A DNA stretch of 38,075 nt from Candidatus Moduliflexus flocculans (GTDB lineage: Bacteria > Moduliflexota > Moduliflexia > Moduliflexales > Moduliflexaceae): NCBI GenBank assembly GCA_000739515.1, contig DF820462.1, forward strand, positions 82,849 through 120,923. The letters are read 5' to 3'. A program made the translations under genes and the position numbers. The notes beneath the pieces are model-generated. The model was given only the letters and a program-made list of their open reading frames with translations. It did not search any database and was not told where the DNA came from. This document shows positions 14,782-23,159 of this stretch, piece after piece. Every line of letters begins with the position of its first letter. The first letter of the stretch is position 1.

Positions 14782-16054
14782 AGGGAACGCGCGCCACATG
14801 AAAAAGCGTCCAATTGGCATTTATCTGTTAGCAGGCGTTGCGGTAAGCCTGTTCGTATTTGGCGTGCTGCGCCTGTTTATTTTGCGTTATGAAGCTGGAG
14901 ATTTTTATCCGCCTTATTCATCGCTGCGAACGGATCCGCTTGGCGCAAAGGCGCTTTACGAAGGGCTTGATCGTCTCGATGAATTATCGTGTTCCCGCAA
15001 TTATCAACCATTCACAAAATTGACGGAACTCCGACAGGCCACCATTTTTTATCTTGGCCTTAATTTCAGACGCTTTCAATCTGAGGCAGACAGAGAAGCC
15101 GTTATTGCGGCAGAACAGATTCTTCTGAATGGGGGGCGGCTTGTTGTCTCGTTTTTGCCAGAAAATAACCAGCCCCAAGCAACCTTCTTTGGCAGCGACA
15201 ATGAGGAGACTGAGAGCGAAGATGACACGAACGACGAAAAAAAAGAACAAAAATCGGATGACGAAAAAGCGGGCCAGAGTGATGAAACGACTCTGCTCAA
15301 TCTTGCTGAACGATGGGGCGTGAAATTCGAAGTGGCAGCCCTCCCAAATCCCTCAACAGAGAAAGACGCCGCGCCGATATTCGCCCGCCGCGCAGACCAG
15401 CAGGAAATGCACCTGCCTGATACGCTTTCCTGGCACACTGGCTTGTATTTCACGCCAATAAAAAACGATTGGCGCGTGATTTATCGCCGAGACTCGCATC
15501 CCGTCATAATCGAACGCGATTACGGCAACGGCACGATTGTGCTGTCGGCGGATTCCTATTTCTTGAGCAATGAGGCGATGCGCAGCGAGCGCCATGCCGA
15601 TTTGCTCGCATGGCTTGTCGGCCGCCACTCGCATGTCTTGTTCGACGAAACGCATTTTGGCGTGATCACTTCGCCGGGCGTGGCCTCGCTTATCAGAAAA
15701 TATGGTTTAAGTGGCTTTTTTATCAGTCTATTCGTGCTGGCGCTGCTGTTTATCTGGCAAAACAGCGTCAGTTTCGTTCCGCCGCAGAAGGAGCATTTCG
15801 CGGAAGGCGGCGCAGTGGGAAAAGATATGATGGCGGGTCTCGTAAACTTGTTGCGAAGCAATATCGCACCGCGTGATATTCTCTCAACCTGCCTTGCAGA
15901 GTGGGAAAAAACGTGCACGCATTTGCCACAAGACGACCCGGCAATCTGGGAACAAATAACTGCCGCGATTCAAGCAGAAGAGGCGCGTCCATTCAAAGAG
16001 CGCCAGCCATTAGAGCTATATCATACAATCGCTCGCATTCTCGCAGGGAGGTAA
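14774..16054 (+). CDS. DUF4350 membrane protein
   Basis: About 426 residues. A membrane helix at 14-36 is followed by the family motif YPPYSSLRTDPLGAKALYEGL (45-65, Ser-Leu-Arg then Pro-x-Gly). An exposed alpha/beta region of about 270 residues with a low-complexity acidic insert (about 138-168) comes next. Then follow SADSYFLSNEAM and LLAWL segments, a second helix at about 310-331 and a cytoplasmic tail of about 95 residues. DUF4350 proteins are regularly encoded beside MoxR ATPases, as here. ATG 14774 overlaps the speE-like stop by 8 nt (AATGAATGA); ATG at 14798 with AAGGGA upstream is an equally possible start. It is followed by moxR after one base. Confidence 0.75.
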   Translation: MNEGNARHMKKRPIGIYLLAGVAVSLFVFGVLRLFILRYEAGDFYPPYSSLRTDPLGAKALYEGLDRLDELSCSRNYQPFTKLTELRQATIFYLGLNFRRFQSEADREAVIAAEQILLNGGRLVVSFLPENNQPQATFFGSDNEETESEDDTNDEKKEQKSDDEKAGQSDETTLLNLAERWGVKFEVAALPNPSTEKDAAPIFARRADQQEMHLPDTLSWHTGLYFTPIKNDWRVIYRRDSHPVIIERDYGNGTIVLSADSYFLSNEAMRSERHADLLAWLVGRHSHVLFDETHFGVITSPGVASLIRKYGLSGFFISLFVLALLFIWQNSVSFVPPQKEHFAEGGAVGKDMMAGLVNLLRSNIAPRDILSTCLAEWEKTCTHLPQDDPAIWEQITAAIQAEEARPFKERQPLELYHTIARILAGR

Positions 16055-16055
16055 G

Positions 16056-17021
16056 ATGGAACGCAATATCGAACGAGTTCAAGAGATTCTGGCAAGAACG
16101 AAGCAGGAAGTCGCCAAAGTGATTATCGGCCAGGAAGATGTGATCGAAAAATCGCTGATCGCCATTTTTACGAATCAGCATGTGCTGATCGAAGGCGTAC
16201 CGGGCATCGCCAAAACGCTGCTTGTCAGAACGCTCGCGCAGGCACTCGGCTGTGAATTTAACCGGATTCAATTCACGCCGGACTTGATGCCAGCAGATAT
16301 TACCGGGACAAATGTATTTTTAATGGATCAAAATAAATTCGCGTTAGTCAGAGGGCCGGTGTTTACGTCATTTTTGCTAGCGGATGAAGTGAACCGCGCG
16401 CCCGCCAAAACGCAGTCCGCGCTGTTGCAGGCGATGCAGGAACGCGCGGTCACAATTGATCGTAAAACGTATTCGCTGCCGCCAAATTTCACCGTGTTTG
16501 CGACGCAAAACCCAATTGAATACGAGGGGACATATCCACTCCCGGAAGCGCAGAAAGATCGCTTTTTGCTGAAAATTACGATGGATTACCCGACCTTGGA
16601 TGAGGAAACGGAGTTGGCGCGGCGGATGCTCGGCAGCGAATCGCCGGAGGCTATCCTGCAAAACGGCGCGATCAATCCGGTGATTCAGGGCGATCAGTTG
16701 GACGCGCTGCGTCGCGATTTAGAAGGAATCATCGTGCGTGAGGAATTGATCGGTTATATGGTAAATATTGTGCGCAAAACGCGGACGCATAAAAGCGTAT
16801 TGGTTGGTGCAGGGCCGCGAGCGTCGCAAGCGCTTTTGCTCGCGTCGCGGGCGTATGCCGCAATTAGCGAACGCGATTTTGTCACGCCCGATGACATCAA
16901 GCAGATGGCGGTGCCAGCCTTGGAACATCGCCTGATTCTGCGCCCGGAATTCGAAATCGAAGGCATGACCGTCCCGGAAGTCGTACAGCAGATTTTGCAG
17001 GACGTGACCGTGCCGCGATAG
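16056..17021 (+). CDS. MoxR family AAA+ ATPase
   Basis: A 321-residue AAA+ chaperone-like ATPase. Walker A is GVPGIAKT (47-54), Walker B LLADEVNRAP (107-116), sensor 1 ATQNP (149-153), arginine-finger region DRF (168-170), and a C-terminal lid domain follows (about 230-320, PRASQALLLASRAYA). MoxR proteins help assemble or activate complexes, usually together with a DUF58/vWA protein encoded next door. No DUF58, vWA or transglutaminase gene follows here; the operon ends. The start codon lies one base after the DUF4350 stop, with GGGAGG inside that gene's last codons. The context points to action on the membrane proteins encoded upstream. Confidence 0.9.
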   Translation: MERNIERVQEILARTKQEVAKVIIGQEDVIEKSLIAIFTNQHVLIEGVPGIAKTLLVRTLAQALGCEFNRIQFTPDLMPADITGTNVFLMDQNKFALVRGPVFTSFLLADEVNRAPAKTQSALLQAMQERAVTIDRKTYSLPPNFTVFATQNPIEYEGTYPLPEAQKDRFLLKITMDYPTLDEETELARRMLGSESPEAILQNGAINPVIQGDQLDALRRDLEGIIVREELIGYMVNIVRKTRTHKSVLVGAGPRASQALLLASRAYAAISERDFVTPDDIKQMAVPALEHRLILRPEFEIEGMTVPEVVQQILQDVTVPR

Positions 17022-17084
17022 CGGTTCTCAGAAACATGTCTATGCACTGTGCCGTGCCGTCCTGTTCTGCCGGTCGTCGCAAAA

Positions 17085-17100
17085 CCGACGAAGACGTCGG
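17085..17100 (+). terminator. hairpin after moxR, possible terminator
   Basis: CCGACG (17085-17090) and CGTCGG (17095-17100) form a perfect 6-bp stem with loop AAGA, about 65 nt after the MoxR stop. No T-run follows. Other weak GC-rich pairings surround it. Confidence 0.3.
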
Positions 17101-17167
17101 CGGGATGTGGTGTTTAAAAATTCGCGTTCCAGTGTAATATGCTATCATCGCTATGCAGGAACTCTTC

Positions 17168-18064
17168 ATGGAAGATGCATTTCGTCGCTCATATTGGTAC
17201 GGGGAAGGCTGTCAGAATACATTTATTCTTTTTGATCTGTTGCAACATCCCGAATTATTTTCCGATACATTCGTTACTTACGCGCACGAATGCCTGCTGG
17301 CAGAACAACGAGATGATGCGCTGATTCTTTTGCCAATGGGTTCGACCAATCATTTGCAACGAATTAAAATGGTGATTGTCGAACCAGATGGCTCGTTTGC
17401 GGCATTTTGCGGCAATGGCGCGCGAGTGATTGCTGCCTACTGGGAGTGTTGTTTGCATGGCGATTCGCAGGGATTCACGTTAGTCACGGCGGATGAGCAA
17501 AAAGATCATCCCGTGATCGCGCTTGGAAACGGATATTATCGCATTAATTTGCTTTCAGCCTTGACGATTCCGCAGTTCAGCCATTTCCTTGTTCGGAAGG
17601 CCGCGTTGTCCTGCATAAAAGAGGCGCAAGAGATCTGGAGATTTCCGCTTGAGCATGACGGTCGCACTTATTCTCTCTATTTTGCCCAGACCGGCGAACC
17701 GCATTTTATCTGTTTTGCAGCGCTTTCGCATGAGGAATTAACCGCGCTTGGCCAACTATTAAATACGCGTTATCGCTCGCATTTTCCACATGGCATCAAC
17801 CTGAATGCGGTGACCATTGTTGATGAGGCGACCATTGCGGTTCGGACGTATGAGCGTGGCGTGAATCACATCACGATGTCGTGTGGAACCGGCGCAGCGT
17901 GTTCTGCGAGAATCAGCCTGTTACGCGGTGTCATATCAAGTCTTGTTGTGACGGTCAAGATGGATGGAGGTGAGTTAGTCGTCGAATATCGGCCTCATGA
18001 ACGTCATCTGCTGTTATCAGGGCCGGCGCATGTCTGGAAATCTGATGAAAATTCACGTAAGTGA
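17168..18064 (+). CDS. DapF-like pyridoxal-independent amino-acid epimerase/racemase
   Basis: A 298-residue member of the diaminopimelate epimerase fold. The two catalytic cysteines are in FCGNGAR (Cys81) and SCGTGAA (Cys239), and YERGV (Glu229-Arg230) and Asn211 also match. Other substrate contacts differ: the usual FNADG is VEPDG (Glu72) and GNPH is GEPH (Glu177), while the N-terminal GNDF is QNTF (Asn17 kept). Two Asn to Glu changes in the pocket make another amino acid, such as a basic one, a reasonable alternative to diaminopimelate; relatives racemise histidine, for example. ATG 17168 is preferred for its GCAGGA site; 17153 is the longer option. It is a single gene between hairpins, AT-richer than the preceding operon. 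Confidence 0.75.
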   Translation: MEDAFRRSYWYGEGCQNTFILFDLLQHPELFSDTFVTYAHECLLAEQRDDALILLPMGSTNHLQRIKMVIVEPDGSFAAFCGNGARVIAAYWECCLHGDSQGFTLVTADEQKDHPVIALGNGYYRINLLSALTIPQFSHFLVRKAALSCIKEAQEIWRFPLEHDGRTYSLYFAQTGEPHFICFAALSHEELTALGQLLNTRYRSHFPHGINLNAVTIVDEATIAVRTYERGVNHITMSCGTGAACSARISLLRGVISSLVVTVKMDGGELVVEYRPHERHLLLSGPAHVWKSDENSRK

Positions 18065-18151
18065 CGTTAAAAAAATAAGTTCGAGGTAGAGACTTCACAG
18101 ATATTGAAGACCTGTGAAGTCTTTTGTACGAAGTTATTTTTTGCATTTTAC
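18065..18151. repeat. nested palindromic element, CTTCACAG core
   Basis: Outer arms about 18065-18083 and 18129-18151 share A6TAA and TTCG with the family at 3685-3765 and 6213-6307. The core hairpin is GACTTCACAG (18091-18100) with CTGTGAAGTC (18112-18121), followed by TTTT. It starts at the stop codon of the epimerase gene and probably also ends its transcript. Confidence 0.75.
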
Positions 18152-18205
18152 TAACTTTTCGTGAGAGATGGTGTCTGTATTGGTCATTCTTGCAAGAAGA
18201 AGGTA

Positions 18206-18223
18206 ATACCAATTGTTTGGTAT
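18206..18223. repeat. ATACCAA hairpin (compact outer-arm copy)
   Basis: ATACCAA (18206-18212) and TTGGTAT (18217-18223) form a perfect 7-bp stem with loop TTGT. The sequence matches the outer arms of the element at 2934-3035 brought together without a core. Confidence 0.6.
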
Positions 18224-18229
18224 AATAGT

Positions 18230-18319
18230 ACACTGTTTCATAAATTTTTAATCGTTTGCAGGAGTGATTTGACAGGCGAAATCGAGATTTCGCACTCCTA
18301 AAAATTCATGCAACAGTGT
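18230..18319. repeat. nested palindromic element, AGGAGTG core
   Basis: Outer arms 18230-18250 and 18299-18319 pair in 19 of 21 positions (ACACTGTTTCATAAATTTTTA type). The core runs from GGAGTG (18261) to CACTCCT (18293-18299), with CGAAATC/GATTTCG inside. It is a second full copy of the unit at 3579-3668. With the two preceding features it fills the 18065-18349 gap; no gene is seen there. Confidence 0.8.
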
Positions 18320-18349
18320 AATAGTAGCATATTCTATTTAGGAGTGTTT

Positions 18350-18448
18350 ATGGAACATCAACCGAAACGGAATGGGTTCGTTTTTGATTTAATGCAGGTG
18401 AACATATTCTCAGATACTTTTTTCTCACGTCGGCGAATACGCGCTTAA
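18350..18448 (+). CDS. possible short ORF, 32 residues
   Basis: ATG 18350 has AGGAG at 18340-18344 with a 5-nt spacer and opens 32 codons to TAA 18446-18448. The peptide starts MEHQPKRNGFVFDL and ends in a basic run. It overlaps the 3' end of the minus-strand formyltransferase gene. It may be the truncated front of a lost gene or chance; the AGGAG may simply be a half copy of the repeat core. Confidence 0.2.
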   Translation: MEHQPKRNGFVFDLMQVNIFSDTFFSRRRIRA

Positions 18449-19237
18449 ATAATCTAAATACCGTGAAAGATGAACCAATGAAATACCTTTGGCAGCGAAA
18501 TTTGCAAATTCTTCCTTAGGGGGATACGAATAATAATGCCCTTCCCCTTGAGGAGTGCCCATTGGCAAATTTCCTTTTTCTTTTAAATGGGGTAATAATT
18601 CTAAAACATATTGAATGCCTAACTGATAAAGGGCAATATAATAATCAAAAACGGATTTCTTAGCATCTTGATCAAGATAGAGAATGTTTAAAATATTGCC
18701 TGTATCAATCCCGGCATTAATCCAATGCACGGTTACGCCTAAACGCTGGTCATTGTTTAACAATGCCTGCAATGGCGATAAAACACCGCGATACATCGGT
18801 AATACGCCAGGGTGAATATTTAAAATCCCCAAACGCGGAATTTGAATCGCTGTAGGCTTAAAAATATAATCGTAGCGACAAGACAAAATCAAATCCGGCT
18901 GAAACTCATGGAGAAGGGCAAGCATTTCTGGTGTATTGATATTGCCGTGCAAACTAATGGAAATGCGATACCGTTGTGCTAATTGCTGAAAGGTATAATA
19001 CGTTTGACGATTGGGAGAAAGAAGTGTGGCCGAGTCTAACGCCTTGAAATAGGTCATAGGCAGATCATGTTCCAGAAATTCGTATAAGATTAATTCTGGA
19101 ATCGTTTGTTCAGCAAGAGACATTTTATCGGACAAAATAACTGCCACTTGATGCGTTGCGACTACTGCTTCACTCAAAAAGTGATTCAACGCAATATTAC
19201 CTTTCAAGTCGTTTCGAGTACACACAATGATCCGCAT
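18425..19237 (-). CDS. formyltransferase-fold enzyme (Fmt/PurN-like domain only)
   Basis: A 270-residue protein with the formyl-transferase N-terminal fold. The folate-enzyme catalytic triad Asn-His-Asp is intact: Asn140 and His142 in LNIHPGVLPMYRG, and Asp178 in GIDTG. The C-terminal OB-fold domain of methionyl-tRNA formyltransferase is absent. It is therefore more likely a sugar- or small-amine formyltransferase, or an uncharacterised relative; the substrate is unknown. The AT-rich composition differs from the genes to its left. There is no obvious ribosome binding site before the ATG, which immediately follows a palindromic element. It is not tightly linked to the MFS fusion gene upstream of it. 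Confidence 0.75.
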   Translation of the reverse strand: MRIIVCTRNDLKGNIALNHFLSEAVVATHQVAVILSDKMSLAEQTIPELILYEFLEHDLPMTYFKALDSATLLSPNRQTYYTFQQLAQRYRISISLHGNINTPEMLALLHEFQPDLILSCRYDYIFKPTAIQIPRLGILNIHPGVLPMYRGVLSPLQALLNNDQRLGVTVHWINAGIDTGNILNILYLDQDAKKSVFDYYIALYQLGIQYVLELLPHLKEKGNLPMGTPQGEGHYYSYPPKEEFANFAAKGISLVHLSRYLDYLSAYSPT

Positions 19238-19251
19238 AGGTAGTACACGAG

Positions 19252-19337
19252 GTCATGAATTTTTGATAGTTTCTCTGAAGTGCATACTTCAGTTTGCGAG
19301 GCACACTCACGCGTCCACTCCTATAAAAATTCATGAC
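19252..19337. repeat. nested palindromic element (CATGAATTTTT arms)
   Basis: GTCATGAATTTTT (19252-19264) pairs perfectly with AAAAATTCATGAC (19325-19337). Inside is TGAAGT-GCAT-ACTTCA (19276-19291) and a half CACTCCT core near 19316-19322. It is a diverged member of the 18230-18319 family, located in the gap between the formyltransferase and MFS fusion genes. Confidence 0.7.
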
Positions 19338-19363
19338 TCGATGGAGTAGATTTCTATAGTCAA

Positions 19364-21793
19364 TTAATGTTTCAAGCGTAAATTTTGGCTGAAGAGAGTA
19401 AATAATAAAATTCCGACAATATTCAGCATACCGATCGCGGTAATGGAACGAGCATAACCTAAGTAGCCGATTAATGTCCCGGCGATGATCGGCGCGCTGA
19501 TATATCCTATGCGTTCCAGGGTGCGAAACACACTGATCACATTGGCCTCGCCAATCTCATTGACTTCTTTGGCCAGGGTAATATACGACGATTCAGTTGA
19601 AGAAATTAAGGCACTGCCAATCCCAATTGTCACGAGGGAGATGATCACTGCGGATAAACTGCCGAAGAAGAAAAAGGATGCGAGTACTGCACCGATCAGC
19701 AGATTCCCCAAAATCATAAAAATGCGTTCATTGTTCCATTTGTCCGCTAACCGGCTTATAATTGGCCCCAAAAATATGACTGATAACCCAAATCCGGTCA
19801 GGAAGCGACCAATATTCGATTGGGACACTCCAATGGAATCCAGGTACAATGGGCAGGCATAAAAAATAAAGCCAATGAACGCAATTTGTGCCGGGATACT
19901 TTCAAACAGAAGCGCAGCAACGAAACTGCGATTTTTTAAGATGCGTAAGCTCTTGAAAAACGAAACATGCTTGACTTCTGGCGTAGCCACCTCACGGCGT
20001 GGTTCTTTTTTGAGATTAAACAATATAAACAACAGAAAAAAGACAACAGTCGCAGCCGCGATTAACAACGTTACGCGAAATCCTAAACGGTTCGCCATAA
20101 TCCCGCCAATCGCCGCGGCGCAAATAGTGCCACTATAATAACCGGCCATAAGATGTCCAAACCCAGTGGTGCGGTTTTCGAGCCGTGTATTTCGCACCAC
20201 AAATGTCTGCCCACTAATCACCATGCCACCATACCCCATGCCAGCAATCATTCTGAAAATCGTTAATTGCAGGAGATTGGTCGCAAACGCTGACGCAATG
20301 AAGCCTAACACCGTGAATGACGCTGACAGCCACATAATACGGCGCACGGGAAATTTACCTAACAGCCAACCAGCCAGTGGCAGAAAAATCGCCACAGCCA
20401 GCCAATAGGCTGAAATTGGCAACCCTAAGATCACATCTTTTGAGAGACCCAAAATGCTGTTCGGTTGTTTTTCATACATCGTCCTGATAAATAGTGGAAG
20501 AAATGACATTGGAATCGCATCAGCAAAATAAAACATAAATGCGATGGGGCGGATCAGTTCATAATTATTGCTGGTTTGGATTTCCGCTTCAGACTGGATG
20601 CCCTGGTCTATCGTAATAAAAAACGACAATAGTATCTCAAAACTTAATAGTAACGAAATCGCAATCACAGTCAATGAATCCACCATTAGTTCCCGATTCT
20701 TCGTATCAATCAGCGGCAGATTAATCATAAACACTGCCAGTCCCTCGGGACTGACATCTCTGCCAACTAACGGAATCTGGTAGTGCAACGGCAAATGCTC
20801 CAAATCCAGCCGTTCAGGGATAAAATGTGGATCAACAATGCTGGCAATTTGGTCTTTTGTCGCTAAATACTGTAACTCTCCCGTCATATTCGTAATTTTG
20901 ATTTCCTGGCATTCGGGAATATTACGGGCAATATCACGTAAAAGGACTTCAACTTTTTTTAAACGATTGAGAGGAAGACCAATTTTTAAAAGATTATCAA
21001 TATTATCTTTCAATAATTCGGCAATCGTAGCAATATTCGCCTGTACCATCGCGACATAGCGTTGGGAAAAATACTGTGTATTTAGATACGTATACGTGGC
21101 CTGAGAGATAATAAGTACCATAATAATCGTTGCGAAACTTTTATTGCGCAGAGAAACCTTGCGTGATTGATCTGGCGCTTTATAGGAATCAAGCCAAAAG
21201 ACGAGCCATAACAGGAGGGGTAAAAGGATGATGGTCAGCCCCAACACGATGCCCAGATATTTACTGCGATTTATCAACATCTGGTAAATCTGCTGATTAA
21301 TCACATGTTGGGCGAATTGAAGATAGACGTTCCCCACCCATTCCTGATCTTGAACATAGATCGGTAGCGCCACATAATACCATTGTCCCTGACGGATTAC
21401 AGCATTTTCCAATATCTCGGCGGTGCTCTTGATGGCAAAATTGGGCTGCGGCGAGACCGGAATCGCGGTTTGAATCAGGTTCGTCTGGGGGCTATACAGA
21501 ATTGTGCCATCAGGACGCGTGATGAGAATATTTTGGAGGGTGGGTTCCTGCTCCAAGATGGGCTGAAAGATCCGCTCCATCCCATGGAAATTTTCAAACG
21601 GTTTGCCGAGATTCAGCGCAGTTTCGATATTCCGTTTTATTTCGCCGGCCACAATTTGATACTTCGCAATCAACGACAGCCGATATATTTTTTCAAAAGA
21701 AGAGATACTAAGAGCGGAATTCAGCATGAGTGCCAACAATAACACAATTACGGCGCCAACAACAAGTTTCAGAATCTGCCTTCTTTTGAGCAT
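19364..21793 (-). CDS. duplicated sensor modules fused to an MFS transporter
   Basis: An 809-residue inner-membrane protein. Module 1: helix 8-30, exposed sensor domain 31-178, helix 179-200. Module 2: helix 218-236, sensor 240-372, helix 373-395. Residues about 412-805 form a 12-helix MFS transporter, with the motif A-like loop GWLLGKFPVRR. The two sensor domains are visibly homologous: EIKRNIETALNLG, ILITRPDGTILY against LLKDNIDNLLKIG, IKITNMTGELQY. They resemble Cache-type ligand-binding domains. Such fusion suggests transport gated or tuned by external ligands. The ATG has AAAGGGA upstream on its strand. The next upstream gene encodes an orphan substrate-binding lipoprotein, separated by a terminator. 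Substrate unknown. Confidence 0.8.
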   Translation of the reverse strand: MLKRRQILKLVVGAVIVLLLALMLNSALSISSFEKIYRLSLIAKYQIVAGEIKRNIETALNLGKPFENFHGMERIFQPILEQEPTLQNILITRPDGTILYSPQTNLIQTAIPVSPQPNFAIKSTAEILENAVIRQGQWYYVALPIYVQDQEWVGNVYLQFAQHVINQQIYQMLINRSKYLGIVLGLTIILLPLLLWLVFWLDSYKAPDQSRKVSLRNKSFATIIMVLIISQATYTYLNTQYFSQRYVAMVQANIATIAELLKDNIDNLLKIGLPLNRLKKVEVLLRDIARNIPECQEIKITNMTGELQYLATKDQIASIVDPHFIPERLDLEHLPLHYQIPLVGRDVSPEGLAVFMINLPLIDTKNRELMVDSLTVIAISLLLSFEILLSFFITIDQGIQSEAEIQTSNNYELIRPIAFMFYFADAIPMSFLPLFIRTMYEKQPNSILGLSKDVILGLPISAYWLAVAIFLPLAGWLLGKFPVRRIMWLSASFTVLGFIASAFATNLLQLTIFRMIAGMGYGGMVISGQTFVVRNTRLENRTTGFGHLMAGYYSGTICAAAIGGIMANRLGFRVTLLIAAATVVFFLLFILFNLKKEPRREVATPEVKHVSFFKSLRILKNRSFVAALLFESIPAQIAFIGFIFYACPLYLDSIGVSQSNIGRFLTGFGLSVIFLGPIISRLADKWNNERIFMILGNLLIGAVLASFFFFGSLSAVIISLVTIGIGSALISSTESSYITLAKEVNEIGEANVISVFRTLERIGYISAPIIAGTLIGYLGYARSITAIGMLNIVGILLFTLFSQNLRLKH

Positions 21794-21858
21794 ACAATTT
21801 CCCTTTCGGCGTTTTTAAATGCTTGCGACCGCTCGTGCTCATAGTCTGAAGAAAAAAA

Positions 21859-21890
21859 CCCTCTCTTTCGATACAGAGAGGGATTTAGCG
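21859..21890 (-). terminator. intrinsic terminator of the substrate-binding lipoprotein gene
   Basis: On the minus strand CCCTCTCT (21882-21875) pairs with AGAGAGGG (21866-21859) and is followed by seven T residues (21858-21852). It lies 27 nt past the stop of the gene at 21909, so the MFS fusion gene needs read-through or its own promoter. Confidence 0.8.
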
Positions 21891-21908
21891 GTAAGACGTC
21901 TGCGCACT

Positions 21909-23159
21909 TTATGGGTTCACAGGGCTCGACGGAACTGGTTCAATCTCGGTATAGACTTCATCGGAACTCCCTAAAATATCCACTGGCACATCGTAGCCAA
22001 TACGTCCGGCGGCTTTTAAATTAATCGCAATTCGAGGGGTAATACTAAAAATTTGATTCAGCTTGCGCGGCGTTGTGCCTTGAAAAATCCGGATCATATT
22101 TTTGGCATTAAATTCGCCGACGGCGGACAGTTGATATGCTGAAATACTAAACAAAACGCCATGTTTCACATAGCTTGACCCTTCCATCGCAAAACTGGGT
22201 AACTTATTCGTTTCAATAATCGGCAGAATCTGCGGTAAATTTTGCAATGTTAAGCCAGCCTGAATCGTGAGATAAATCGCATCAACTTTGGGAGCTAACT
22301 CCTTTAAAGCGGCGATATATTGTTCTGGTGCTTTCGGATCGTTATCTTCTTCGATCAAATTGGTATTACTCACGACTTCGAAGCCTTTTTCTTTGGCTAT
22401 CGCCATCACATCATCTAATGCTGCATACGTTTTACCTGCCGTGCTATCTGTATATAAAATACCCAGCTTTTTAAATTGGATCACGTCATAAAACAAGCGG
22501 ATTTGTCGAACAAAACGTTCAGGATCACAAAATGCGGTGACGTAGTCTTTGCCAGAATCATTTACCGATTGGATAATACCGGATTTCACCGGATCCGATA
22601 CCGCAGTGACAATTACGGGAATATCGAATGTTGCTGAGGCCGTGACGGCGCGGCTGGACGCGGTGCCAAAGGAGATTATCGCATCAAGATTTTTACCTTG
22701 CGTGATAATCTTTTGAAATAAGGGATCGTTCGCATTTTTTTCATCCCAATTAAAGGAGAAATACATATCCTGCGGGAATTCAATATAATCACTATACGAT
22801 TGGCTGTTTAACTCTTTGAGGATACCAACAATCGTTTTTTGTGCCTCTGCGGAAAAGGTGATTTTATTCATCCAGCCCAAATCCATCAAGGCATTCAAAA
22901 TGCCTAAAAAATTCTCAGGATAACCATACCATTCGCCACTTTCCAAAATCGCGACACGAAATTTTTGATTCGTCGCTTTATGAAAGGGCGCTAAGTTTTG
23001 AATCGGCTGCGGCGTCGCTGATATGGGCGTAGGCGTGGGAGAGACAACAGGCGCATCGGGAGTCGGCGTCGGCTGCGGAGTCGATGACGGTTTTTTTTCG
23101 CATCCCAACAGAGACAAGACCAGACACAACATCCAAAACAGTATCCATTTTGTTCGCAT
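21909..23159 (-). CDS. ABC transporter substrate-binding lipoprotein (PF04392 type)
   Basis: A 416-residue lipoprotein with a lipobox LLGC at Cys20. A Pro/Thr-rich spacer (about 22-55) lets the binding domain stand away from the membrane. The domain has the two-lobed fold of the ABC_sub_bind family: DAIISFGTASSRAV, IPVIVTAVSDPV, KKLGILYTDSTAGK and DAIYLTIQAGLTLQ are the usual blocks. Related proteins bind amino acids, purines or other small molecules. No permease or ATPase gene is near. A sensing or docking role for the neighbouring Cache-MFS protein is plausible but inferred. A GAGGTT-like site precedes the ATG. Confidence 0.8.
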   Translation of the reverse strand: MRTKWILFWMLCLVLSLLGCEKKPSSTPQPTPTPDAPVVSPTPTPISATPQPIQNLAPFHKATNQKFRVAILESGEWYGYPENFLGILNALMDLGWMNKITFSAEAQKTIVGILKELNSQSYSDYIEFPQDMYFSFNWDEKNANDPLFQKIITQGKNLDAIISFGTASSRAVTASATFDIPVIVTAVSDPVKSGIIQSVNDSGKDYVTAFCDPERFVRQIRLFYDVIQFKKLGILYTDSTAGKTYAALDDVMAIAKEKGFEVVSNTNLIEEDNDPKAPEQYIAALKELAPKVDAIYLTIQAGLTLQNLPQILPIIETNKLPSFAMEGSSYVKHGVLFSISAYQLSAVGEFNAKNMIRIFQGTTPRKLNQIFSITPRIAINLKAAGRIGYDVPVDILGSSDEVYTEIEPVPSSPVNP

